From positions 1 through 12,393 of the forward strand of contig DBRC01000026.1 in the NCBI GenBank assembly GCA_002305505.1: 12,393 nt of DNA, in the 5' to 3' direction. Numbering within the stretch: the stretch's first letter is position 1; every line of letters begins with the position of its first letter. The DNA is from Prevotella sp. UBA1378. Its GTDB lineage: Bacteria; Bacteroidota; Bacteroidia; Bacteroidales; Bacteroidaceae. The notes under the pieces were generated by a model. It did no database searches. It worked only from the letters and a program-made list of their open reading frames with translations, and had not been told where the DNA came from. This document shows, piece by piece, positions 5,962-12,393 of this stretch. The position numbers and the translations under genes were made by a program.

Positions 5962-7011
5962 TTAGTCTGCGTCGTTCTCCGGACGGAGCTTGCGCACAGT
6001 CTCGCCGGCACGCCACATCTCCATATTGCGCATTGCCTCCAACTCTTTCTCCAAACCGGCACGGTAGTCGGGCTTAGAGTTCGAGTCGATGGATATCTGT
6101 GCCTCATTGCCCGTCTTCACCGAGTAGTAGAGCCACTGCATCACCGGTTTGATGGCCTCACGGAAACGCGGGGCCCAGTCGAGCGCACCGCGCTGCGCGG
6201 TGGTAGAGCAGTTAGCATACATCCAGTCCATCCCCTTCTCGCCGAACAACGGCATCAGGCTCTGTGTCAACTCCTCAACCGTTTCGTTAAATGCCTCAGA
6301 CGGCGAATGGCCGTTCTCGCGGAGCACTTCGTATTGCGCCTCGAGCAAACCTTCTATGGCACCCATCAGCGAACCGCGCTCACCAGTCAGGTCGGACGTA
6401 GCCTCACGCTGGAAAGTGGTCTTGAACATATATCCTGCACCGATACCGATACCGAAAGCGATGGTCTTTTCCTCTGCCTTCCCGCTGGCGTCCTGATATA
6501 CTGCGTAAGAGCAGTTCAGGCCGCGCCCCTCGCAGAACATTGTACGCAAAGACGTACCCGAGCCCTTGGGAGCTACCATGATAACATCAACATCGGCCGG
6601 CGGAACAACGCCCGTACGGTCGTTCCAGTTGATGGCAAAGCCGTGCGAATAATACAATGTTTTTCCCTTTGTAAGATATTCCTTGATCGTTGGCCATGCC
6701 TGTATCTGTCCGGCATCGGAGAGCAGCATGCACAGGATTGTACCTTTCTCTGCAGCTTCCTCGATAGAGAAGAGCGTCTTTCCGGGCACCCATCCGTCTG
6801 CTACGGCCTTGTCGTAAGTCTTTCCCTGACGCTGGCCGACAATAACGTTGAAACCGTTATCGCGGAGGTTGCATGCCTGTCCCGGTCCTTGAATACCGTA
6901 GCCAATCACTGCGATTGTTTCGTTTTTCAATACTTCACGTGCTTTCTCCAATGAAAATTCTTTGCTGGTGACTACTGTTTCGATTACGCCGCCAAAATTC
7001 ATTTCTGCCAT
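5962..7011 (-). CDS. ilvC: Ketol-acid reductoisomerase (NADP+)
   Basis: Catalyses the Mg2+-dependent isomerisation and NADPH reduction of 2-acetolactate and 2-aceto-2-hydroxybutyrate, the second common step to valine and isoleucine. The N-terminal Rossmann domain has the nucleotide-binding loop GYGIQGPGQ (37-45) and the cofactor-specificity segment VGQRQGKT (58-65). Catalytic His123 is in YYSHGFAINW (120-129). The knotted helical domain carries metal ligands in SDLTGERG (206-213: Asp207, Glu211) and FNETVEEL (241-248). At 349 residues it is a short, class I type enzyme. The frame is open upstream to an ATG at 7089, which would add 26 residues, but family members start at about this MAEMNFGGV and the AAC-AATAAA-rich leader is typical, so 7011 is preferred. 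It has its own promoter 202 bp after the thioesterase gene. Confidence 0.95.
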   Translation of the reverse strand: MAEMNFGGVIETVVTSKEFSLEKAREVLKNETIAVIGYGIQGPGQACNLRDNGFNVIVGQRQGKTYDKAVADGWVPGKTLFSIEEAAEKGTILCMLLSDAGQIQAWPTIKEYLTKGKTLYYSHGFAINWNDRTGVVPPADVDVIMVAPKGSGTSLRTMFCEGRGLNCSYAVYQDASGKAEEKTIAFGIGIGAGYMFKTTFQREATSDLTGERGSLMGAIEGLLEAQYEVLRENGHSPSEAFNETVEELTQSLMPLFGEKGMDWMYANCSTTAQRGALDWAPRFREAIKPVMQWLYYSVKTGNEAQISIDSNSKPDYRAGLEKELEAMRNMEMWRAGETVRKLRPENDAD

Positions 7012-7137
7012 TTTATTGTTTTTTAAAGTTGATACTGTCCCTATGAACCGTGCCCGCCTTATCCAAAAGCAGTCCTTTTGATGATCCATCCGCTCCTTGC
7101 CCGAAAGAGCGGCCGGGGATTAACTGTTTTTATTTCG
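7012..7137 (-). promoter_or_regulatory. Long structured 5' leader of ilvC
   Basis: The predicted leader contains two simple hairpins: CCGCTC (complement of 7107-7112) with GAGCGG (complement of 7090-7095), and CAAAAG with CTTTTG around a 5-nt loop (7064-7080). An in-frame ATG at 7089 is preceded at 3 nt by AAGGAG (7098-7093), which is largely inside the first stem. No terminator-like T run follows either hairpin, and no leader peptide rich in Val, Leu or Ile with its own stop is visible, so classical attenuation is not supported. Confidence 0.35.
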
Positions 7138-7142
7138 AGTTG

Positions 7143-7173
7143 CAAAAGTACGAATTTTATTCATAACACGCAA
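7143..7173 (-). promoter_or_regulatory. Promoter of ilvC
   Basis: On the minus strand TACTTTTG (7150-7143) matches TAnnTTTG, with TTG (7173-7171) 20 bp upstream. It lies between the thioesterase gene and ilvC and predicts a leader of about 125 nt. The same TTG-N20-TAnnTTTG layout is found before ilvD. Confidence 0.7.
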
Positions 7174-7213
7174 CAGATTACCTATAATTATTACTAAATC
7201 CGTGCTTTTTCTT

Positions 7214-7993
7214 TCAACCTCGCACAAACCGAACCTTACTCCTGCATACTTCGACACTTTCTGTGCTTCCGGGCGGAATCTTCATTATGCGGATGTTGAA
7301 CTCCACCGCCCCTTCCCCGTCCGGTCCGGAAACCATTTCGCGGTAGAGCCCCAACCTGTCGCCCTGATGTGCCTCTGCCACATAGGCGATTTCGAAGCGC
7401 TTGATGCGGTGCTCACGATACCATGCCACATCCCAAAGGTCGAGCACATGCTCAATATACTTCACTGAGTTGACATGCCCATTTACATCCACATCCGTAT
7501 AGTAGGTATCTATAATACGCACGAGCTCCGCCCCATCGCCCATCTTCACGCGGCCGCCTTTCTCTATAGGGCACGGCCGCGCCTTCTCTATCCATTGATT
7601 GATGGCCCCGTCATGAACGGCAAGTATATCCTGCGGCTGGCGGGTTCCGGTATCAATCATCGCCCATACACTACGGCCGTAACCGTATATGGTTTCGTCG
7701 CTGCCTACGATGCGGAAATTCCGGTTGGTAAAAAACTTCATCGCGCTTTCAACCCAGGTCTCCACAAAAAACTTAGTGTACTGCACCGGCATCTCTTCCA
7801 TCTCGACAGCAAGGCGCGACAACACCCACGTCTTATGAATCTGGTTGAGATAAGTCATGCCGAAATCGCGGTCGGCGGAATGGAAGTCGGCTGCATTCAG
7901 CAGATGGTTGCCAAGATGCCCCATGAACAAGCGGTGGGAGAAATCACAATGGAACGGCTCTGCCATGAACGGGTATCGCCCTACTTTATCCAT
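7214..7993 (-). CDS. Acyl-ACP thioesterase (FatA/FatB-like, double hotdog)
   Basis: Predicted to hydrolyse fatty acyl-ACP and release free fatty acid in the cytoplasm. It has 259 residues and no signal peptide. Two hotdog repeats are apparent: an N-terminal one (about 5-130, with the long-helix segment around HLLNAADFHSADRDFGMTYL, 30-49) and a C-terminal one (about 150-258). The second carries the family catalytic segment TDVDVNGHVNSVKYIEHVLD (166-185), in which Asp169, Asn171 and His173 correspond to the D-x-N-x-H active-site pattern of plant and bacterial acyl-ACP thioesterases. Chain-length and branching preference cannot be read. ATG at 7993 shares its A with the TGA stop of ilvN (TGATG) and follows a GGGGGAGG sequence, so translation is probably coupled; a GTG one codon upstream is less likely. 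Its place in the ilv operon suggests a link to branched-chain acyl groups. Confidence 0.9.
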   Translation of the reverse strand: MDKVGRYPFMAEPFHCDFSHRLFMGHLGNHLLNAADFHSADRDFGMTYLNQIHKTWVLSRLAVEMEEMPVQYTKFFVETWVESAMKFFTNRNFRIVGSDETIYGYGRSVWAMIDTGTRQPQDILAVHDGAINQWIEKARPCPIEKGGRVKMGDGAELVRIIDTYYTDVDVNGHVNSVKYIEHVLDLWDVAWYREHRIKRFEIAYVAEAHQGDRLGLYREMVSGPDGEGAVEFNIRIMKIPPGSTESVEVCRSKVRFVRG

Positions 7994-8535
7994 CACCTCC
8001 CCCTTTCGCGCTGTTCAAGAAACTCGCTCACCTGCTCTTGCGTGCTGCGCGTCACGGCGATACGCCCGCTACGGGTATATTGCAGCACACAGCCGAAATC
8101 GTTCAATGCGTCGAACAGGCTGAGTATATCCTCGGTTTTCCCGTTTTTCATCACGATGACATACGTAGGGTTCACCTCCGTGATGCTTGCGTCATGGCGG
8201 CGGATCACACGGGATACCTCAGGGTTGTCGAGCACCGACTGTGTAGACAGTTTATAAAGTCCGGTTTCACGGATGAACAACTGGTCGTCGGTGAAGAAGT
8301 TGGCTTTCACCACATCGATTTTCTTCTCTATCTGCTTGGTTATCTTCGTTATCTGGCTTTCGTCGCTCCATGCAGTGATGGTGTATTTATGCACACCTTC
8401 AATACTGGACGCCGAAACGTTCAGGCTTTCGATGTTTACCTGCCTGCGGGTGAATACGGCGGTAATCTGGTTTAGGATACCTGCGATGTTCTCCGAGTAG
8501 ACCAGCAGCGTATATAGTTTTTTCTCTTGTTCCAT
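7993..8535 (-). CDS. ilvN: Acetohydroxyacid synthase small (regulatory) subunit
   Basis: Regulatory subunit that stimulates IlvB and usually confers feedback inhibition by valine. It has 180 residues, the long form with two domains, often also named ilvH. The N-terminal ACT domain (about 6-80) shows the valine-site loop ENIAGILNQITAVFTRR (15-31) and the strand NIESLNVSAS (34-43). The C-terminal domain (about 90-175) contains the conserved RETGLYKL and DFGCVLQYTRSGRIAVTR segments. It starts 3 bp after the ilvB stop codon, so expression is tightly coupled to that of its partner, and its stop overlaps the thioesterase start by one base. With no evident attenuator in the operon leader, this ACT domain is the most visible point of end-product control in the cluster. 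Confidence 0.93.
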   Translation of the reverse strand: MEQEKKLYTLLVYSENIAGILNQITAVFTRRQVNIESLNVSASSIEGVHKYTITAWSDESQITKITKQIEKKIDVVKANFFTDDQLFIRETGLYKLSTQSVLDNPEVSRVIRRHDASITEVNPTYVIVMKNGKTEDILSLFDALNDFGCVLQYTRSGRIAVTRSTQEQVSEFLEQRERGR

Positions 8536-8538
8536 TGC

Positions 8539-10254
8539 TTATATGCTTATTTCTAATTCCATCTCGTCGACACTCTTCCCAGGCGCCGTCATCGGCATCA
8601 CGTCGGCCTCCTCCTTGATAGCACACTCAAGCAGGAACGGCCCCTTGGCCTGCAACATGCGCTCTACCGCCGCAGCAAGCTCCCCGCGGTCGGCCACGGC
8701 CTCATAAGGGATGCCATATCCCTCCGCTATCAGCTTATACCGGGGGTTGAGCATCTTGGTAAACGACTTGCGCTTGTTCCAGAACATGTCCTGCCACTGG
8801 CGCACATTGCCCAGATAGTTGTTGTTGAGCAAAATCATCTTCACCGGTGCCTGCTGCTCCATGATGGTGCCCAACTCCTGAATGCTCATCTGGAAGCCGC
8901 CGTCGCCCGAGAACATGCACACTGTACGGTCAGGGGCTCCGAAAGTTGCACCTATAGCCGCCGGCAAGCCAAATCCCATCGTCCCAAGACCGCCGCTGGT
9001 TACAATCGACCGTTTCCTGTGATAGCGGAAATAGCGTGTAGCCAGCATCTGATTCTGACCTACGTCGGTTACAAGGATGGCCTCCCCCTTCGTTGCCTCT
9101 GCCACCGCATTCACCACTTCGCCCATCAGGAGCGGCCCGTCTTCCGGATGGATGGCAGGCTCGACAGCCCTCTCGTTCTCCATGTCCTGATAGGCTTGGA
9201 ACGAGTCGCGCCACTCGCGGTGGTCGTTCTTCTTCAGCAGCCGCGTGATGGCAGGCAGCGACACCTTGCAGTCGCCGATTACGGCTACATCGGTCTTGAT
9301 ACACTTATCTATTTCCGACTTGTCGATGTCGAGGTGGATCACCTTCGCCTGCTTGGCATAGGTGGAGGGCAGCCCTGTCACACGGTCGCTGAAGCGCATG
9401 CCGATGGCTATCAGCACGTCGCACTCCTGCGTCTTCATATTCAGCGAATACTGGCCGTGCATGCCCAGCATACCTTTGTTCAGAGGATGGTTGGAGGGCA
9501 ATGCCGACAACCCGAGCAGCGTGCGCCCTGCAGGTATGTCCGCCTTCTCGAGAAACTCCGCCAGTTCGCTCTGCGCACCGCCAAGCTCTACGCCCTGCCC
9601 CACCAATGCCAGCGGCTTCTTGGCATTGTTAATCAGGGTTGCAGCCTCAACCACAGCCTTATCGCTCAACTGGGGGTATGGCACGTAGCTGCGTACAAAG
9701 TCGACATGCTGCGGCTCCCATTCACAGGTATGCACCTGCGCATTCTTCGGAAAATCGAGCACTACTGGTCCCGGGCGGCCGCTACGGGCGATATAGAACG
9801 CACGGCTCACAGCCCATGCCACATCCTCCGGGCGGCGTATTTGATAGCTCCATTTCGAGATGGGCTGGGCCACGCCTACGAGGTCTACCTCCTGAAAGGC
9901 ATCAGTGCCCAAGGCACCTACGCCCACCTGTCCGGCAATGACGACGATGGGGGTCGAATCCATCATGGCATCGGCCACGCCCGTCAGTGTGTTGGTAGCC
10001 CCCGGCCCGCTGGTGACAATGCATACGCCCACCTCGCCGCTCACCCGCGCATAGCCTTCAGCTGCGTGCGCGGCGCCTTGTTCGTGACGTACCAGAATGT
10101 GGTCGAATGCCTTTTTCTCTCCCTGAGCATAATCATAAAGCGCATCGTATACGGGCATGATGGCTCCCCCGGGGTACCCGAAGACCGTCTTCACCCCCTC
10201 ACCTTCGAGGGCCCGCATCAGCGCTTCCGCTCCTGTAATTATTTCTTTTGCCAT
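8539..10254 (-). CDS. ilvB: Acetohydroxyacid synthase large (catalytic) subunit
   Basis: Thiamine diphosphate-, FAD- and Mg2+-dependent enzyme that condenses pyruvate with pyruvate or 2-oxobutyrate, the first common step to valine, leucine and isoleucine. It has 571 residues, normal for the family. The N-terminal PYR domain has catalytic Glu58 in VRHEQGAAHAAEGYAR (55-70) and TSGPGATN (81-88). The central domain is the FAD-binding fold (about 195-345; GMRFSDRVTG at 285-294). The C-terminal PP domain has the ThDP motif SGDGGFQMSIQELGT (449-463) ending in LLNNN (475-479), followed by the LGNVRQWQ segment (481-488) typical of anabolic synthases. It lies 62 bp after ilvD and 3 bp before ilvN. An anabolic AHAS rather than a catabolic acetolactate synthase is indicated by the RQWQ segment and the paired small subunit. 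Confidence 0.96.
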   Translation of the reverse strand: MAKEIITGAEALMRALEGEGVKTVFGYPGGAIMPVYDALYDYAQGEKKAFDHILVRHEQGAAHAAEGYARVSGEVGVCIVTSGPGATNTLTGVADAMMDSTPIVVIAGQVGVGALGTDAFQEVDLVGVAQPISKWSYQIRRPEDVAWAVSRAFYIARSGRPGPVVLDFPKNAQVHTCEWEPQHVDFVRSYVPYPQLSDKAVVEAATLINNAKKPLALVGQGVELGGAQSELAEFLEKADIPAGRTLLGLSALPSNHPLNKGMLGMHGQYSLNMKTQECDVLIAIGMRFSDRVTGLPSTYAKQAKVIHLDIDKSEIDKCIKTDVAVIGDCKVSLPAITRLLKKNDHREWRDSFQAYQDMENERAVEPAIHPEDGPLLMGEVVNAVAEATKGEAILVTDVGQNQMLATRYFRYHRKRSIVTSGGLGTMGFGLPAAIGATFGAPDRTVCMFSGDGGFQMSIQELGTIMEQQAPVKMILLNNNYLGNVRQWQDMFWNKRKSFTKMLNPRYKLIAEGYGIPYEAVADRGELAAAVERMLQAKGPFLLECAIKEEADVMPMTAPGKSVDEMELEISI

Positions 10255-10274
10255 AATTCTATGTTTATTAAACG

Positions 10275-10289
10275 CCGGCCGGCAGCCGG
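10275..10289 (-). other. GC-rich hairpin between ilvD and ilvB
   Basis: CCGGC (10275-10279) and GCCGG (10285-10289) flank a 5-nt loop within the 62-bp ilvD-ilvB gap, the widest gap between the first four genes of the cluster. No T run follows on the minus strand, so it does not look like a terminator. It could act as an mRNA stabiliser or simply be chance in GC-rich sequence. Confidence 0.3.
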
Positions 10290-10316
10290 TTCTCTGTCTT
10301 TTAACACGCCCGGCGG

Positions 10317-12119
10317 TTAGTCTATCATCCTCACTCCGCCTTTGTCAGCAGAACTTACGCTCTGCGCATAGGCGCGCAGCGCCTTCGAGACCACGCGGTT
10401 ACGCTTCAGCGGCTGCTGCGGGCGTGCAGCCAGTTCCCCATCCGTCAGCTTCACATTGATGCTACGGTTGGGAATGTCTATCTCGATAATGTCCCCATCC
10501 TTTATCTTCCCGATGTTCCCGCCGGCAGCAGCCTCCGGCGAGATGTGCCCGATGCTCAGCCCTGAAGTGCCGCCCGAGAAGCGGCCGTCGGTAATCAAGG
10601 CACACTCTTTGCCAAGATGCATGCTCTTTATATAAGATGTGGGGTACAGCATCTCCTGCATGCCGGGCCCTCCTTTCGGCCCCTCGTGGGTAATCACCAC
10701 GCAGTCGCCGCTCTTTACCTTGCCCCCGAGAATGCCGTCGCAGGCATCCTCCTGCGAGTCGAACACCTTAGCCGGCCCCGAGAATTTCCAAATGCTTTCG
10801 TCAACGCCGGCCGTCTTCACCACGCAACCGCCTTGCGCGATGTTACCGAACAGCACTGCCAGTCCGCCGTCCTTAGTATAGGCATGCTCTATATCGCGGA
10901 TACAGCCGCCGGCACGGTCGGTGTCGAGCGTGCCCCACTCCTCCGACTGGCTCCCCATCTTTGTAGAGAACCTGTTGCCGGGAGCACTCTGGTAGATGCG
11001 GTTGGCCTCCGGGTCGACCGCCGCAACCGTGATATCGTATTTCCTCATGGCCGCGTCCAGTGTCAGCCCGTCTACCCGCATGGCCGAACCATCGATGAGC
11101 CCGCCTTTATCCAGCTCATTCAAGATGCCAAGGATGCCGCCGGCACGGTTGCACTCCTGCACGCTGTACTTCTGCGTGTTAGGGGCCAGCTTGCAAAGGC
11201 ACGGCACGCGGCGCGACAACTGGTCGATGTCCTCTATCCTGAAGTCGGCACCGGCTTCTTGCGCCACAGCCAGCAGATGCAGGATGGTATTGGTAGAACC
11301 GCCCATGGCTATATCGAGCGCCATGGCATTGAGGAAAGCCTTCCTGGTGGCAATGTTGCGGGGCAGCACGCTCTCGTCGCCGTCCTCGTAGTAAGCCAAG
11401 GCATTCTCCACTATCCGGCGGGCTGCCGCCTTGAACAGTCCGATGCGGTTCGTGTGCGTAGCAAGGATGGTACCATTGCCCGGGAGCGATAAGCCGATGG
11501 CCTCGGTAAGCGAGTTCATCGAGTTGGCGGTGAACATTCCCGAGCACGAGCCGCAACCCGGACAAGCGCTGCTTTCGATTTCCTTCATCTCCTCGTCGGA
11601 TACCGAAGGGTCGGCACCCTTTATCATCGCCGTGATAAGATCGGCATTCTCGCCTCTCCAGCGCCCAGCCTCCATCGGGCCGCCGCTGCAGAAAACGGTG
11701 GGGATATTCAGCCGCATCGACGCCATGAGCATGCCCGGCGTCACCTTATCACAGTTGGATATGCAAATCATGGCATCGGCCTTGTGGGCGTTTACCATGT
11801 ATTCCACCGAGTCGGCAATAATGTCGCGGCTGGGCAGCGAATACAGCATGCCGTCGTGCCCCATGGCGATGCCGTCGTCAATGGCTATCGTATTGAATTC
11901 GGCCGCATAGCAGCCCATTTTCTCTATTTCCTCTTTTACTATCTGACCAATTTCATGCAAGTGTGTATGCCCGGGGACAAACTGCGTGAACGAGTTGACG
12001 ACAGCAATAATCGGCTTGCCGAACTGTTCGTGCTTCATACCTGTTGCCACCCACAGCGCGCGGGCGCCTGCCATCCTTCTTCCCTCCGTACACACGGCAC
12101 TTCTCAACTGATGTTTCAT
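10317..12119 (-). CDS. ilvD: Dihydroxyacid dehydratase
   Basis: Iron-sulfur dehydratase that converts 2,3-dihydroxyisovalerate and its methylvalerate homologue to the 2-oxo acids, the third common step. It has 600 residues and is close to the E. coli IlvD type throughout. Visible features are KPIIAVVNSFTQFVPGH (35-51), IDDGIAMGHDGMLYSLPSR (80-98), the cluster-ligand segment ISNCDKVTPG (120-129) with Cys123 and the carbamylated-lysine position Lys125, and SACPGCGSCSGMFTANSMN (184-202) with cysteines 186, 189 and 192. Near the C-terminus, DGRFSGGTSGLSIGHISPEA holds the catalytic serine. The cysteine pattern matches the oxygen-sensitive type expected in an anaerobe. It is the first gene of the operon, with a promoter 24 bp upstream. 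Confidence 0.96.
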   Translation of the reverse strand: MKHQLRSAVCTEGRRMAGARALWVATGMKHEQFGKPIIAVVNSFTQFVPGHTHLHEIGQIVKEEIEKMGCYAAEFNTIAIDDGIAMGHDGMLYSLPSRDIIADSVEYMVNAHKADAMICISNCDKVTPGMLMASMRLNIPTVFCSGGPMEAGRWRGENADLITAMIKGADPSVSDEEMKEIESSACPGCGSCSGMFTANSMNSLTEAIGLSLPGNGTILATHTNRIGLFKAAARRIVENALAYYEDGDESVLPRNIATRKAFLNAMALDIAMGGSTNTILHLLAVAQEAGADFRIEDIDQLSRRVPCLCKLAPNTQKYSVQECNRAGGILGILNELDKGGLIDGSAMRVDGLTLDAAMRKYDITVAAVDPEANRIYQSAPGNRFSTKMGSQSEEWGTLDTDRAGGCIRDIEHAYTKDGGLAVLFGNIAQGGCVVKTAGVDESIWKFSGPAKVFDSQEDACDGILGGKVKSGDCVVITHEGPKGGPGMQEMLYPTSYIKSMHLGKECALITDGRFSGGTSGLSIGHISPEAAAGGNIGKIKDGDIIEIDIPNRSINVKLTDGELAARPQQPLKRNRVVSKALRAYAQSVSSADKGGVRMID

Positions 12120-12142
12120 AACGTATCTTTAGTTTTGAACTG

Positions 12143-12173
12143 CAAAGATACTCCTTTTTCCCTTAACCGCCAA
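12143..12173 (-). promoter_or_regulatory. Promoter of the ilvD-ilvB-ilvN-thioesterase operon
   Basis: On the minus strand TATCTTTG (12150-12143) matches TAnnTTTG, with TTG (12173-12171) 20 bp upstream. The leader would be only about 15-20 nt, too short for an attenuator or riboswitch. Spacing and arrangement match the ilvC promoter. Confidence 0.72.
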
Positions 12174-12393
12174 CAATTTCTTGCTATATTTTGATTTGAA
12201 GTTTAAAACCATAACTTAAACCAACCCAAAAGTTACAAATTGCAATGAAACGCAGGCGTTTTATTGACATCCGTACACTAACACCCGGTAAAGACGGAAG
12301 GGATAACAACCCTAAAACTCAAGCTCGGGATAAGCAATTAAGTCCGCAGTAAGGGCATACAAGGAAAGAGGCCCGGATGATTTTTGGCCATTT
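12174..12393. other. Intergenic sequence at the right edge, no confident gene
   Basis: About 220 bp upstream of the ilvD promoter. It holds an unsupported 35-codon plus-strand frame (12245-12352, ATG to TAA) whose product is basic and Asn/Gln-rich (MKRRRFIDIRTLTPGK at its start), with no good -7 element before it. At its 5' end lies the short inverted repeat AAACGC/GCGTTT (12248-12261). No RNA gene or repeat is recognisable, and the region is cut by the window edge. Confidence 0.3.

Noticed and set aside
5870..6016. 49-codon N-terminal extension of the HAD hydrolase
   Set aside because: It would overlap the 3' end of ilvC and the ilvC terminator, and would push the nucleophile motif far from the N-terminus, unlike the family.
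5956..6954. 332-codon plus-strand frame antisense to ilvC
   Set aside because: It is a shadow of ilvC; the Cys/His/Arg-rich composition has no domain logic and there is no promoter.
9019..10320. 433-codon plus-strand frame antisense to ilvB
   Set aside because: It lies entirely over ilvB and its edges, has no recognisable domain, and is the kind of open antisense frame produced by the codon bias of a long GC-rich gene. ilvB has full family motifs.
12120..12142. Attenuator, T-box or riboswitch before ilvD
   Set aside because: The promoter is too close to the start codon to leave room for a structured leader.

Overview
The window comes from a Bacteroidales chromosome (Bacteroides/Parabacteroides-like). 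Three things support this. The two-component pair closely resembles RprX/RprY of Bacteroides fragilis. The promoters show the Bacteroidetes -7 element TAnnTTTG (with TTG/TTTG about 20 bp upstream where visible) rather than TATAAT. Start codons are mostly preceded by A-rich stretches instead of Shine-Dalgarno sequences. Species cannot be fixed from the sequence alone. There are no mobile elements, CRISPR arrays, tRNAs or rRNAs, and this reads as a core chromosomal region.

Layout. (1) 62-1359, minus strand: ribosomal protein operon rpsF-rpsR-rplI with a promoter at its head and a strong intrinsic terminator at its end; there is no ssb between rpsF and rpsR. (2) 1393-1599, plus strand: a divergent 59-residue two-helix membrane protein gene, not recognised, with its own promoter facing that of rpsF. 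A large imperfect hairpin (1629-1691) separates its end from the convergent rprY. (3) 1717-4026, minus: rprX (sensor kinase) then rprY (response regulator), followed by an AT-rich divergent intergenic region containing clustered GTTA/TAAC half-sites. (4) 4297-5091, plus: inositol-monophosphatase-family (SuhB-like) phosphatase, overlapping tail to tail by 8 bp with (5) 5084-5869, minus: a Cof-type HAD hydrolase. (6) 5904-12150, minus: a branched-chain amino acid biosynthesis cluster, promoter-ilvD-ilvB-ilvN-acyl-ACP thioesterase, then a second promoter and ilvC, closed by a terminator.

How the genes work together. IlvB/IlvN (acetohydroxyacid synthase), IlvC (ketol-acid reductoisomerase) and IlvD (dihydroxyacid dehydratase) supply the three shared steps of valine and isoleucine synthesis, giving the 2-oxo acids that are also precursors of branched-chain fatty acid primers. 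A fatty acyl-ACP thioesterase translationally coupled to ilvN is the most thought-provoking arrangement here: it suggests a link between branched-chain 2-oxo acid supply and fatty acid release. RprXY is an envelope/regulatory two-component system with no demonstrated tie to its neighbours.

I found no clearly new multi-gene system. The points worth following are the thioesterase in the ilv operon, the GTTA/TAAC operator candidate upstream of rprX, the acidic tail on ribosomal protein L9, and the small membrane protein sharing a divergent promoter region with rpsF.
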